From assembly GCA_016188575.1 (NCBI GenBank), contig JACPHN010000268.1:1-64000 (forward strand): 64,000 nt of DNA. Direction: 5' to 3'. Position numbers and translations under genes: made by a program. The DNA comes from Candidatus Schekmanbacteria bacterium. Lineage in GTDB: Bacteria; CSSED10-310; JACPHN01. This document shows positions 31,720-39,854 of the stretch, piece after piece. How positions within the stretch are numbered: the first letter of the stretch is position 1; every line of letters begins with the position of its first letter. The notes under the pieces were generated by a model that ran no database searches, was not told the DNA's origin, and was given only the letters and a program-made list of their open reading frames with translations.

Positions 31720-34059
31720 TTACACGCGGCCTTCGAGTTTGGGGCGAGACGCTTGCAGATCCTGTGCGGCCCGCTCCGCCATGCGCAGCAGCACTCTGGA
31801 TCGCAAGAATTCGAGAATGTCGCCGGTGATCCGCTCCTGGTCTCCGCGCCGGGCCGCGATCGTGGTGGCCGCGGCGAATCCCGCGGGGACCTCCACCACC
31901 GCCACCTGGCCCTCGACATCCCAAACACGGGCGACGCCCGACATCTTCCCGGAAACCGCCAGCCGGTCGTCGCCCACAATATTGATGTCGACGACATATT
32001 CGCGAATCTCCAGCGCCAGCAGAACGGCGCAGCCCATCGCCTTGGCGCGAGCCACGAGGCGCGCCGGGTCGAGCTCGGCGATTCCTCCCTCGATCGGCTC
32101 TCGCGCGATGAGCTCGGAAAAACGCTCGGCCACCGCGCCATCGCCCAGCCCATCGGCTTCGAACGGAGCGAAGAATGTCATTTCCGGGGGAAGCGCGGCG
32201 CGTTCGGGCGCGACGCTGAGCCCAAACACCAACCCGGCGTCCCTGGTGCACCCGCGGCGTTCGGCCTGGAGCTCGACATAGCGGTCTCGCCCCGCTCGCA
32301 GGAGCGACAGATCCAGAAGCTCTGCAACATCCGCCGGAAGGCGCAGGCTCACCGCCGCCAACACGCCGGCGTCGTCGTCCGCGAGCAGCGCCGAAGTCGC
32401 CGCCACGTGGAGCGGCGCCGAGCCCCCCTGGCCCGCTGTCGTCCCACTGTCTTCGGAGCCGCGACGGCCGGTATCTGCCAGCGCCAGCCACAGCGCGAGA
32501 ACCATCGCGCCGACAACCACCGCCGCGGCGCTCGTGAGACCTCGCCGGGTGCGCCAAAACGCGCCGGACGGCGCCGCGAGCGCGGAGACGGCTCGGTCCT
32601 CCGGCGGCGTGACCGTAACCGGCGCAGCAACAGGTGCGGCCGCCGGCGCAGCAGCGACCACGGGGCGGCGGCGCTGCGCGAGCCACAAGGCGCGCTGGTG
32701 CTGGGAGGGGCGCGCCAGCATGTCCTGGATCGCCCTGAGGCGATCGGAAACTTCCAGCAGCGAAACCGCGCGCGCGTCAGGATCCTCCGCCAGGAGCTCG
32801 TCCAGAAGCGGCTGCAGGCTCGCGATCAGAAACCCATCGAGCTCGTAGTGCTCCAGGGGCGGGGCTGGGCGATTGGCGCGCTTTTCAAGTCCCGTGGCGC
32901 TCGGCTCCAGGAGCGGGTGCTCACCTGTGATCATCTGCTGCAACAGGATCCCGAAGGCATAGATGTCCGTTGCCGGCGACGGCGGCAGGCCGCGAAACTG
33001 TTCGGGAGCCCTGTAGAGGGGGCTGCCGACCCACTCTTCCGCGGCCGCGTTTTCCTGTCCGTGCATTCGCAGCGTCAGCCCAAAGTCCGCGATCTTGGCC
33101 TGCAAATCCTCGGCGACAAAGACGTTCCCCGGTTTGAGGTCGCCGTGGACACAACCGTGGCCGTGAAGATAGGCGAGCGCCTCCGCGATCTGGCGCCCGA
33201 CAGGAAGTGCCTCCTGCCAGGAAAGCCGCCCGCGATCTTCCAATAGCGCGGCCAGTGTCCGTCCCGAGCTCTGCTCCAGAACCAGGCAAGGGCTGCCGTC
33301 TCCGTCGACGAACGCATCCAGAGGCGCGATCGCATTCACATGGTGCAGGCCGATCAGTGCTTTCCAGTCATCCGTGATCCGCACCGCCGCGCTCTTGTCT
33401 CCCAGCAGGAACCGCTTCAGGCGCTTGACCGCGACGCGCCGCTCTGCGCGCTCGTCGCGGCAGGAAAAGACGCCCGCCGCCGCGCTTTCACCGAGCTGTT
33501 CCAGGACACGATATCGGCCGCCCAGAAGCGTTCCGGTCGCGCCGGGTAGCCGCGGCGGTCGGACGGGGACCTCCTTCGCTTCGCCTCCCGCCAAAGCCGA
33601 CGGGATCGGTCCCCCCTCCGCGTCTCCCCTCGCAGGCGCGCGATGCATACTGTCTTGCTCGCTCGGATGTTGCGGCGCAATGGCGTCACTATCGTCATCC
33701 CGGCGAAAGCTGGCAGCCATGCTCCTGCTGCCATCGGATACAGGGACCGCGGCTTTCGCCGGGATGACGGAATCCTGTGGATCACCCGTCGGGGGCGGGG
33801 GAAGCTGGGTTGGAGGGGCTTCACGTCGCGCTTCCAGCGGCGCGACGGAGGGTGCCGGAGAGGATTCGCCCGCTTCCGCCCCCACCTCAGGCATCTCTGG
33901 CTCCGGCTCCTCGCGCGGCGCCAGCCCCATGATCTTCACGGGGCCTCCGCACCGCGGGCACCGCATACGGGCGGGATCCACCGTGCGGCCACTCCGCAAG
34001 CGCAGCCGTTTACCGCAGCTCTGACACCGAAACCCGGACTCGTCCGTCGCGCTCACCAC
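31720..34059 (-). CDS. Transmembrane Ser/Thr protein kinase with N-terminal zinc ribbon
   Basis: A 779-residue protein. A zinc ribbon (CQSCGKRL and CPRCGG, about 12-40) is followed by a proline-rich linker and the kinase domain (about 180-450). The ATP lysine is in RVAVKRLKRF, the catalytic loop is CVHGDLKPGN, then IADFGL and YRAPEQF. One membrane helix (about 510-530) precedes an external domain of unknown family. The glycine loop (LGESAAAGVF) is degenerate. Linker residues about 94-125 translate a palindromic repeat. The start is a GTG pair at 34059/34056 with a CGGAG upstream. The neighbouring upstream gene encodes ParA, 54 bases away. Confidence 0.88.
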   Translation of the reverse strand: MVSATDESGFRCQSCGKRLRLRSGRTVDPARMRCPRCGGPVKIMGLAPREEPEPEMPEVGAEAGESSPAPSVAPLEARREAPPTQLPPPPTGDPQDSVIPAKAAVPVSDGSRSMAASFRRDDDSDAIAPQHPSEQDSMHRAPARGDAEGGPIPSALAGGEAKEVPVRPPRLPGATGTLLGGRYRVLEQLGESAAAGVFSCRDERAERRVAVKRLKRFLLGDKSAAVRITDDWKALIGLHHVNAIAPLDAFVDGDGSPCLVLEQSSGRTLAALLEDRGRLSWQEALPVGRQIAEALAYLHGHGCVHGDLKPGNVFVAEDLQAKIADFGLTLRMHGQENAAAEEWVGSPLYRAPEQFRGLPPSPATDIYAFGILLQQMITGEHPLLEPSATGLEKRANRPAPPLEHYELDGFLIASLQPLLDELLAEDPDARAVSLLEVSDRLRAIQDMLARPSQHQRALWLAQRRRPVVAAAPAAAPVAAPVTVTPPEDRAVSALAAPSGAFWRTRRGLTSAAAVVVGAMVLALWLALADTGRRGSEDSGTTAGQGGSAPLHVAATSALLADDDAGVLAAVSLRLPADVAELLDLSLLRAGRDRYVELQAERRGCTRDAGLVFGLSVAPERAALPPEMTFFAPFEADGLGDGAVAERFSELIAREPIEGGIAELDPARLVARAKAMGCAVLLALEIREYVVDINIVGDDRLAVSGKMSGVARVWDVEGQVAVVEVPAGFAAATTIAARRGDQERITGDILEFLRSRVLLRMAERAAQDLQASRPKLEGRV
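33693..33769. repeat. Palindromic repeat with 18-base arms inside the kinase gene
   Basis: CGTCATCCCGGCGAAAGC at 33693-33710 and its exact reverse complement at 33752-33769. This is a widespread proteobacterial intergenic repeat type, often translated as VIPAKAG. Here it lies in the linker coding region and is read as DSVIPAKAAVP on one arm and FRRDDDSD on the other. Confidence 0.8.
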
Positions 34060-34113
34060 GCTGTCACTCCGAGGCGCCGTCTTGAGTTGCCGCCGCGCTG
34101 TCTGTGACGCGAC

Positions 34114-34992
34114 CTACCATCCCATCCTACCGCGTTCCCGCAGCCGGAGCCCAACCTCGTCGACCAGGGCTCGGTAATCCGTGCTGCCGCGCGAATCCGG
34201 AGCAAAATCATAGATCGATTCTCCTGCGAACTGTGCCCGCGCGATGGCCGTGTTGACGCCGATCCGCGTGTCAAGCAGCGCCGGACCGTAGTGCGCCTCC
34301 AGCATGGACTCGACTTCCCGGTTGAGGCCCTTGGTGCGACTATCGAGCTGGGTGACGAGGATTCCGAGGATTTCCACCGCCGCTCGCAGACGCTCGCGCA
34401 CGAGTTGGACGGCGTCGATGAGGTCGGCCACACCCTGAAAGCTGAGCAGCGAATACTCGCAAGGTACGAGCAGATAGTCAGCAGCGACAAGCGCATTCAC
34501 CGTAAGGTTACCGAGGCTCGGCGGGCAGTCCAGCACGATGCAGTCGTAGTGTGTCCGCGTCACGTGTAACGCCTGTTGCAAGACGAACTCCTTGCCGATT
34601 CGTGCGCTCAGGAGCTGTTCGCTCTCCGTGAGACTCTTGTCGGGGGCGGTGATGTCCAGGCCACAAACCCGCGTTGGGATCGCTGCGTCGAGCACTTCGC
34701 GCTGCCGTTCGGCCATCACGGCGGAAAGCTGCTTTGCGGCGCTTCCCCCGCGGATCCCCAGGCTCGAACCGACGTGGCCTTGAGGGTCGAGGTCGACGAC
34801 CAGGACTCGCCGGGAGCCGTACCGGGCCAGTCCCGCGCCAAGGTTGACGGCCGTCGTCGTCTTGCCGACTCCGCCCTTGCTGGCGGCAACGGCGATGACG
34901 GTCGCGGTCTTCGTGCCGAGCTGGGGCGCCGGGGCAGCGCCCATCATTTGCTTGAAGCGACTCGCCAGAAACGAGGTGAGATCGACGGCCAT
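34114..34992 (-). CDS. parA: ParA/Soj-type ATPase, orphan
   Basis: A 292-residue Walker-type ATPase. The deviant Walker A is SKGGVGKTTTAVNLG (about residue 38), with VLVVDLDPQGHVGSSLG and Walker B CIVLDCPPSLGNLT. The 30-residue N-terminal extension (LTSFLASRFKQMM) could be a membrane- or partner-binding helix. There is no parB within the window, so this is not the chromosomal origin system; it may position a complex. The ATG is preceded by AAGGAG. It is upstream of, and co-directional with, the Ser/Thr kinase, 54 bases apart. Confidence 0.9.
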   Translation of the reverse strand: MAVDLTSFLASRFKQMMGAAPAPQLGTKTATVIAVAASKGGVGKTTTAVNLGAGLARYGSRRVLVVDLDPQGHVGSSLGIRGGSAAKQLSAVMAERQREVLDAAIPTRVCGLDITAPDKSLTESEQLLSARIGKEFVLQQALHVTRTHYDCIVLDCPPSLGNLTVNALVAADYLLVPCEYSLLSFQGVADLIDAVQLVRERLRAAVEILGILVTQLDSRTKGLNREVESMLEAHYGPALLDTRIGVNTAIARAQFAGESIYDFAPDSRGSTDYRALVDEVGLRLRERGRMGW

Positions 34993-35040
34993 GAGGGCTG
35001 CTCCTTGTGCCTGTGCCGTTCCTTGCACATATGCCGCTAT

Positions 35041-35069
35041 TCTGTAGCAGGCGCAGCCCGGGAGTGCAA
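35041..35069 (-). promoter_or_regulatory. Candidate sigma-70 promoter of the parA/kinase operon
   Basis: On the minus strand TTGCAC (35069-35064), a 17-base spacer and TACAGA (35046-35041). The leader to the parA ATG would be about 40 bases. The match is moderate. Confidence 0.4.
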
Positions 35070-35114
35070 CGCCTCCTGCAGGGGCGCATGCCCCACCGAG
35101 TAGTCAGGCGATTC

Positions 35115-35143
35115 TTGCCAGTTCGACATCGAGACACTAGGTT
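35115..35143 (+). promoter_or_regulatory. Weak candidate promoter of the 115-residue protein gene
   Basis: TTGCCA (35115-35120), a 17-base spacer and TAGGTT (35138-35143). The -10 fits only three positions. It would give a leader of about 85 bases that contains the hairpin at 35177. Confidence 0.3.
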
Positions 35144-35176
35144 AAGATCAGGATCGGTTGTGACCAGCCGCAGCGG

Positions 35177-35195
35177 CTCTGTCCGTACGACAGAG
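35177..35195. promoter_or_regulatory. Inverted repeat in the leader of the 115-residue protein gene
   Basis: CTCTGTC at 35177-35183 and GACAGAG at 35189-35195, a perfect seven-base stem with a five-base loop, followed 14 bases on by another ACAGAG. It could be an operator or a leader hairpin. Confidence 0.4.
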
Positions 35196-35235
35196 ACGTT
35201 GCGGGAGACAGAGCTCTACGGCGGAAGGAAATGCC

Positions 35236-35583
35236 ATGGCCCAAGTGGGAACACGCGGTGCCACCGCTTTGGACAATCGGCGAAAGTCCGACCGCATGAG
35301 TGTCCATCCGGACACGGAGGTGGTTCTGTACCTCCACAACAAGGACCCGGCGATGGCCAATGCTGGCCGGTTCCTCGGTCGGCTGCTACGAACGAACTTG
35401 CGAGCAACAGACGCGATACTGGTGGCTACGGCGAGCGGTGGGCAGGTGTGCACGATCGACCTGCCGGCTACCGATAGCAGCGGTGCTGCCGTTGTCGCGG
35501 ACAAGCTTGCCGACATTGCCACTGAAGCCTCCTGGACCGTCACGTCGTATCGAACACGCCGGAAAGCCGTCCGGCTCCACTGA
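35236..35583 (+). CDS. Hypothetical protein, 115 residues
   Basis: I do not recognise this protein. GGAAGGAA lies seven bases before the ATG, and the sequence is of balanced composition with an alternating strand/helix pattern (TEVVLYLHNKDPAM, DAILVATASGGQVCTIDLP, ADKLADIATEASWTVTSY). It looks like a small soluble alpha/beta domain. There is no signal peptide or zinc motif. It is divergent from parA and is followed, 78 bases after its stop, by the FAD oxidoreductase gene. Confidence 0.65.
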   Translation: MAQVGTRGATALDNRRKSDRMSVHPDTEVVLYLHNKDPAMANAGRFLGRLLRTNLRATDAILVATASGGQVCTIDLPATDSSGAAVVADKLADIATEASWTVTSYRTRRKAVRLH

Positions 35584-35661
35584 GCGGTCCGGCCGGCGCC
35601 GGGCGATCCGTTGGATCGCCCGGTTGCTCGCAAGCATGCCAACCGCCGAAGCGAAACGATT

Positions 35662-36912
35662 ATGAGAATTGCCATCATCGGCGGGGGCATTGCCGGGCTG
35701 ACCGCTGGCCACCTGCTTCACTCGCGCCACCAAGTCACCTTGTTCGAACGCGCCGCGCGCCTGGGCGGCAATGCGTACACGATTACCACGCACGACGGGG
35801 AGGAAGTCGATATCGCGGTCGCCGCGTTTGGCAAGGCCGGCTACCCAAACTTTTACAAGCTGCTCGACCGGCTCGGTATCGAAACGCGGTGGTGCGCGGA
35901 TTCCTATATCAGCATGCACGATCTGGGCAGCGGCACCGGTCTGTACATGACGCCGTTCAGCCTCAGGGGCCTGGTGCGCCAACGCTTCGACCTGTTCAGC
36001 CCCGCAAACTGCGCCGCCTTTCTTGAGCTGGGCCGCGCCCTGCGGGCCGGCCGCGGCATGCTCGAGCATGGACGCCTTCCCGGGCTCACCCTCCAGCAGG
36101 CACTCGATCGCATCGGCCTGGGCCGCGGCCAGGCGCGACGCCTGCTGCTGTGCGCCTTGTGTCTGATGTCTTCGATGTCCGGGGACGAGGTCATGCACGG
36201 GCCCGCCGAGTTTTTCTTCAGAAAGCTGAGGATCAACAACGACGTTCTCTCGCCGCGCTCGACGTGGTCGGTGCGCTGCGTGGCAACCAGGACGAAGAGC
36301 TACGTGGAGGCGCTGGTGCGGCCGTTTCGCGACCGCGTCGTCCTGCAGTCCGAGATCAGAGCGGTCGAGCGCGATGAAACCGGCATCGAGATCGTCCATG
36401 CCGGGGGGCACCGGCAACGATTCGACAAGGTCATCTTCGCTTGCCCTCCCGACAACGCCCTGGCGCTGATACCGCGGCCGACCGCGAGTGAATCCGAGCT
36501 GCTCGGCGCCTGGCGCTACAAGGACGGAACCGTCGTCGTCCACCGCGACTGCTCCTCGTTTCCCCGACGGGAGCTCATGCAAGCGTACACGTTCCTCTTT
36601 CGCGAACACGAGGACCGCTTCGAAACGTCGGTGAACGGCAGTTTGTGGCACGAACCTGGGGTATCCCGGTCGTCGCCCTATGTCAGCTCGCAACATCCGA
36701 ACTTCCCGATCGAGAAGCGACTGATCGAGTTTGAGACGGTGTTGCGCACGCCCATCTTCGACTTTACCTCCTATCCAACGATGGAGCGCCTGCCGGCGCT
36801 CAACGGCGTGCAGGGTTCGTACTATTGTGGTAGTTACTGGGGCCACGGGCTGCACGAGGATGCCGTCACCTCCGCGATCAGCGTGGCGCGACAACTCGGA
36901 GCAGTCTGGTAA
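35662..36912 (+). CDS. FAD-dependent amine-oxidase-fold oxidoreductase (COG2907-like)
   Basis: A 416-residue flavoprotein. The dinucleotide-binding motif IIGGGIAGLTAGHLL is at the very N-terminus, followed by the ERAARLGGNAYT segment typical of the amine oxidase/desaturase fold. The C-terminal part PALNGVQGSYYCGSYWGHG completes the FAD site. It matches the predicted NAD/FAD-binding proteins of the COG2907 type, often found near cyclopropane fatty acid genes, though none is nearby. The start is set by the dinucleotide motif (MRIAIIGGG); the ribosome site is weak. Substrate unknown. Confidence 0.85.
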   Translation: MRIAIIGGGIAGLTAGHLLHSRHQVTLFERAARLGGNAYTITTHDGEEVDIAVAAFGKAGYPNFYKLLDRLGIETRWCADSYISMHDLGSGTGLYMTPFSLRGLVRQRFDLFSPANCAAFLELGRALRAGRGMLEHGRLPGLTLQQALDRIGLGRGQARRLLLCALCLMSSMSGDEVMHGPAEFFFRKLRINNDVLSPRSTWSVRCVATRTKSYVEALVRPFRDRVVLQSEIRAVERDETGIEIVHAGGHRQRFDKVIFACPPDNALALIPRPTASESELLGAWRYKDGTVVVHRDCSSFPRRELMQAYTFLFREHEDRFETSVNGSLWHEPGVSRSSPYVSSQHPNFPIEKRLIEFETVLRTPIFDFTSYPTMERLPALNGVQGSYYCGSYWGHGLHEDAVTSAISVARQLGAVW

Positions 36913-36961
36913 CGTACCCGCCGCGTGCCAGGTTCCAGCACTTTTTGCCGAGGAGGTCAGC

Positions 36962-37822
36962 GTGTTCAGCAGACGTCAATTGCGCCACAATCGGATCGTC
37001 GTCACCGGCGCTGCCGGAGGCATCGGGAGCGCTCTCGCTCGGCTTCTGGTCACGCGCGAGGAGGCGTCGGTGATTCTGCTCGACCGCAACGCAGCAGCGC
37101 TGGCGGCGTTGCAGGCGGAGCTCCCCGTTCCCACGAGCCCAAACGGGGGACGCGGTCACCGCGTCGCCTGTGTCGATATTACGGACGCCGCTGCCATCGA
37201 CGCGTTCGCGGACAGCGTCGCCTCCGAGCCCCTCGACGGCCTCATCAACAATGCCGGAGTGGCGTATGGCGGCACGTTTGAAACCATGAGCATGCACGAC
37301 TTCCGCAAGGTGATGGAAGTCAATCTGATGGGTGCCGTCCACCTCACCAACCGCCTCCTGCCACAGCTTATCGACCGCCGGGGGTTCATCGCCAACATCG
37401 CCTCCGGCGCCGGGCTCGTGGCGCCCGCCGGCCTCGCGGCGTATGCGACGTCGAAGTTCGCCCTCGTCGGCTTCTCGGAGGCTTTGCGCGCCGAGCTCCG
37501 CGGCCGCGTGAGCGTCACGGCAATCTGTCCGGCGTTCATCGCCACCGACATCGGCAAGCGCGCCATGGCGCCCTCGACCCTTACTGGTGAAGCAGAGCTC
37601 CACTTCCGGGAAACCGTCGAGTCGCTCCTGCACCGGTCCGGCAAGGACCCGAGCGACGCCGCCGAGACAATTTTGGCCGCCATCCGGCGCGAGCGCGGCA
37701 CCGTGCCGATGTGCGCGCTGACGCATGTGATTTTCAATGCCAAGAAGCTCGCCCCGGCACTCGTCGATCTCGCCAATCACCTGCAGTTCCGCCACCTGGT
37801 CGGCCTTGGCGTGATGCGGTAG
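36962..37822 (+). CDS. Short-chain dehydrogenase/reductase
   Basis: A 286-residue classical SDR. The cofactor motif is TGAAGGIGSALA (about residue 16), followed by INNAGVAYGG, an IASGAG serine segment and the catalytic YATSK. It would oxidise or reduce a hydroxyl/keto group with NAD(P). The start is a GTG with GAGGAGG six bases upstream. The next gene begins 24 bases after its stop, so the two are co-transcribed. The neighbouring saccharopine-dehydrogenase-like and CoA genes suggest a lipid-type substrate. Confidence 0.88.
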   Translation: MFSRRQLRHNRIVVTGAAGGIGSALARLLVTREEASVILLDRNAAALAALQAELPVPTSPNGGRGHRVACVDITDAAAIDAFADSVASEPLDGLINNAGVAYGGTFETMSMHDFRKVMEVNLMGAVHLTNRLLPQLIDRRGFIANIASGAGLVAPAGLAAYATSKFALVGFSEALRAELRGRVSVTAICPAFIATDIGKRAMAPSTLTGEAELHFRETVESLLHRSGKDPSDAAETILAAIRRERGTVPMCALTHVIFNAKKLAPALVDLANHLQFRHLVGLGVMR

Positions 37823-37846
37823 ACGATGGCGCCGGGAGGGTTGACA

Positions 37847-38965
37847 ATGATCGATGAAGCTGAGCACGGGGCCCGCATCGTCCTTTTCGGCGCGACCGGA
37901 TATACCGGGAGGCTCACCGCCGAGGCTATGGTGGCGCGGGGGCTGCGGCCCTTGCTCCTCGGCCGCTCGCGGCAAAAGGTCGAGGCACTCGCGCGTGAGC
38001 TCGGCGGCTTGGGCCATGGGGTTGCCGACGTGGAACGTCCCGCGGAGCTCGCTGGTCATCTTCGCTCGGGAGACGTGCTGGTGACGACGGTCGGGCCGTT
38101 TTCGCGTCACGGTCAGGTCGCTCTGGCCGCGGCGGTTGCCGCGGGCGCCCACTACGTCGACTCCACTGGGGAGATCGGGTTCGCGCGCACGGTGGTGGAG
38201 ACCTACGACGCTCCGGCGCGCGATCGCGGCATCGCCCTACTGACCACGAGCGGCTACGACTTCGTGCCAGGTCATTGCGCGGCTGCGGAGGCCGTGCGGC
38301 GGTCGCAGGGGCGCGCCCGGCGGGTGGACGTCGGCTACTTCGGCGTTGGCGACGGACCGCTCGGGCTGAGCGAGGGAACGCGCGCTTCGATGGCCGAAGT
38401 GTCGCTCGCGCCCGGCGTCTTTTGGGAGGGCGGCCGGCTCACCGAGCATCGCGCCGGTCACAAGGTCCGCCGCTTCGACGTCGCTGGCCGTTCGCGACCG
38501 GCAGTCGCGATTTCGAGCAGCGAAGCGCTCTTTCTCCCGCGACTATTCCCCGACCTCCGTGACCTCACGGTGTACCTCGGCTGGTTTGGGGAGCTGTCGT
38601 ACCTGATGCCGGCCGCTTCCCTGGTCACGGCCGCGGTGCAGCGCCTGCCGCTAGTGCACCAGGTGGTCGGCACCGCGCTGCGGTGGACGCTGTCCAGCAG
38701 TGGCCGCGGCCCTGGACCGGACCGGCGCGAGCGAATCGGGTCGTACATTGTCGCCGAGACCTACGACGGGCGCGGCGACAAGGTGGCCGAGGCGGCACTG
38801 TCGGGGGTCAACGGCTATACCTTTACGGCAAACATCCTGGCGTTGCTCGCGGAGCGCGCGGCAGCCGGGCGTATCTTCGGCACCGGAGCGATCAGCCCGA
38901 TTACGGCGCTCGGCCTCGATGGCCTCATCGAAGCGTGTGCCGACGCCGGCCTCACGCTCGCCTGA
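37847..38965 (+). CDS. Saccharopine-dehydrogenase-family reductase
   Basis: A 372-residue Rossmann-fold protein with an N-terminal IVLFGATGYTGRLTAEAM, GRSRQKVEALA, VGPFSRHGQVALAAAV and HYVDSTGEIGF. These match the saccharopine-dehydrogenase-like proteins that include trans-acting enoyl reductases of lipid synthesis, rather than true lysine-pathway enzymes. I chose the ATG at 37847, which has GGGAGGG upstream; an ATG seven codons earlier is possible. It is co-directional with the SDR and ends 58 bases before a convergent gene. Its exact reaction is unknown. Confidence 0.8.
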   Translation: MIDEAEHGARIVLFGATGYTGRLTAEAMVARGLRPLLLGRSRQKVEALARELGGLGHGVADVERPAELAGHLRSGDVLVTTVGPFSRHGQVALAAAVAAGAHYVDSTGEIGFARTVVETYDAPARDRGIALLTTSGYDFVPGHCAAAEAVRRSQGRARRVDVGYFGVGDGPLGLSEGTRASMAEVSLAPGVFWEGGRLTEHRAGHKVRRFDVAGRSRPAVAISSSEALFLPRLFPDLRDLTVYLGWFGELSYLMPAASLVTAAVQRLPLVHQVVGTALRWTLSSSGRGPGPDRRERIGSYIVAETYDGRGDKVAEAALSGVNGYTFTANILALLAERAAAGRIFGTGAISPITALGLDGLIEACADAGLTLA

Positions 38966-39023
38966 GCCCGGCAAGAGGCTATCAGGCAAGAAGCGCTACA
39001 TGCTGCCGGCGGCGAAGGACCGG

Positions 39024-39854
39024 TCACCGCGGCGGGCCATCCGCCTCCGACATCGACAGGATCATCTCGCACCGGGGCGCATAAATAAGCTCGACCGCGT
39101 GGCCCAGGCGGAGCGCGCGGAGCTGTCGCGCCTTGCCGTGCTCGCCCAGGCGCAGCGCGACCCCGCGCGGGAGCCAGGACGTGGCCGAGTCGATCAGGTT
39201 TACCTTCAGCTCGGCGCGCAGGGTGCGCCCGCCCTTGACAGGGTAGCTGGCGAGCTCCATGACGCGAAGCGGCGCGACGTCGCGGGCGCGCGCTGAATGG
39301 TGGGCGCGCGCCGGTAACGACGGGACCGCGAGCGTAAAGAGCTCCGGGCCGCCGCGCTCGTCACCATACACGGTGACGATGAGCTGCCCGCCGCGCTCCT
39401 GAAACGCCATGCGCGCCATGTATTTGGGGACATTCAGGTAATCGATACCGCCCGCCATGGCGACTTCCGAATCTACCGGCAACTGAAAAACGTAGGCCTC
39501 ATACCGCTCGCTCAGCACGGAGCGCACGAGGTGCAGCGCGCCGTGAGCCCATGCGTCGCGAGTGTACGAGATGCCGGCCGACAGCGAGACCTCACAGTAT
39601 GCCCCGAGCTGGGAGGCGCGGTATTGAAAGCAGTGAATGGCGACGAGCGCGGTTCCCGGCAGCGGCCGCAGCGGGCGATGACGCGGCGTCGGCATCAGCG
39701 CCTGCACCGCCGCCGCGTCCGCGGTAAAAACAACCGCCGTCATGGAGGCATCGTAGTAAAAGAGCGGCGAATAGCCGCGCCACTGCCGAATCGGGATCTC
39801 CCGCTGCTCCACGCCGCGGAAAAACTCGCTTGTTGTGCGCTGCTCCCCGCTCAC
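39024..39854 (-). CDS. Acetoacetate-decarboxylase-superfamily protein
   Basis: A 276-residue protein of the acetoacetate decarboxylase fold. The probable Schiff-base lysine is in GIDYLNVPKYMARM (about residue 144), the position of the reactive lysine in the family. Upstream YCEVSLSAGISY and downstream YGDERGGPELF also fit. Many members act on other keto acids or do not decarboxylate. The GTG start overlaps the stop of the acyl-CoA synthetase gene (GTGA), so it is the last gene of that operon. Confidence 0.78.
   Translation of the reverse strand: MSGEQRTTSEFFRGVEQREIPIRQWRGYSPLFYYDASMTAVVFTADAAAVQALMPTPRHRPLRPLPGTALVAIHCFQYRASQLGAYCEVSLSAGISYTRDAWAHGALHLVRSVLSERYEAYVFQLPVDSEVAMAGGIDYLNVPKYMARMAFQERGGQLIVTVYGDERGGPELFTLAVPSLPARAHHSARARDVAPLRVMELASYPVKGGRTLRAELKVNLIDSATSWLPRGVALRLGEHGKARQLRALRLGHAVELIYAPRCEMILSMSEADGPPR

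Noticed and set aside
34114-34992. Chromosome or plasmid partition locus.
   Set aside because: There is only parA; no parB gene or cluster of parS-like palindromes is present.
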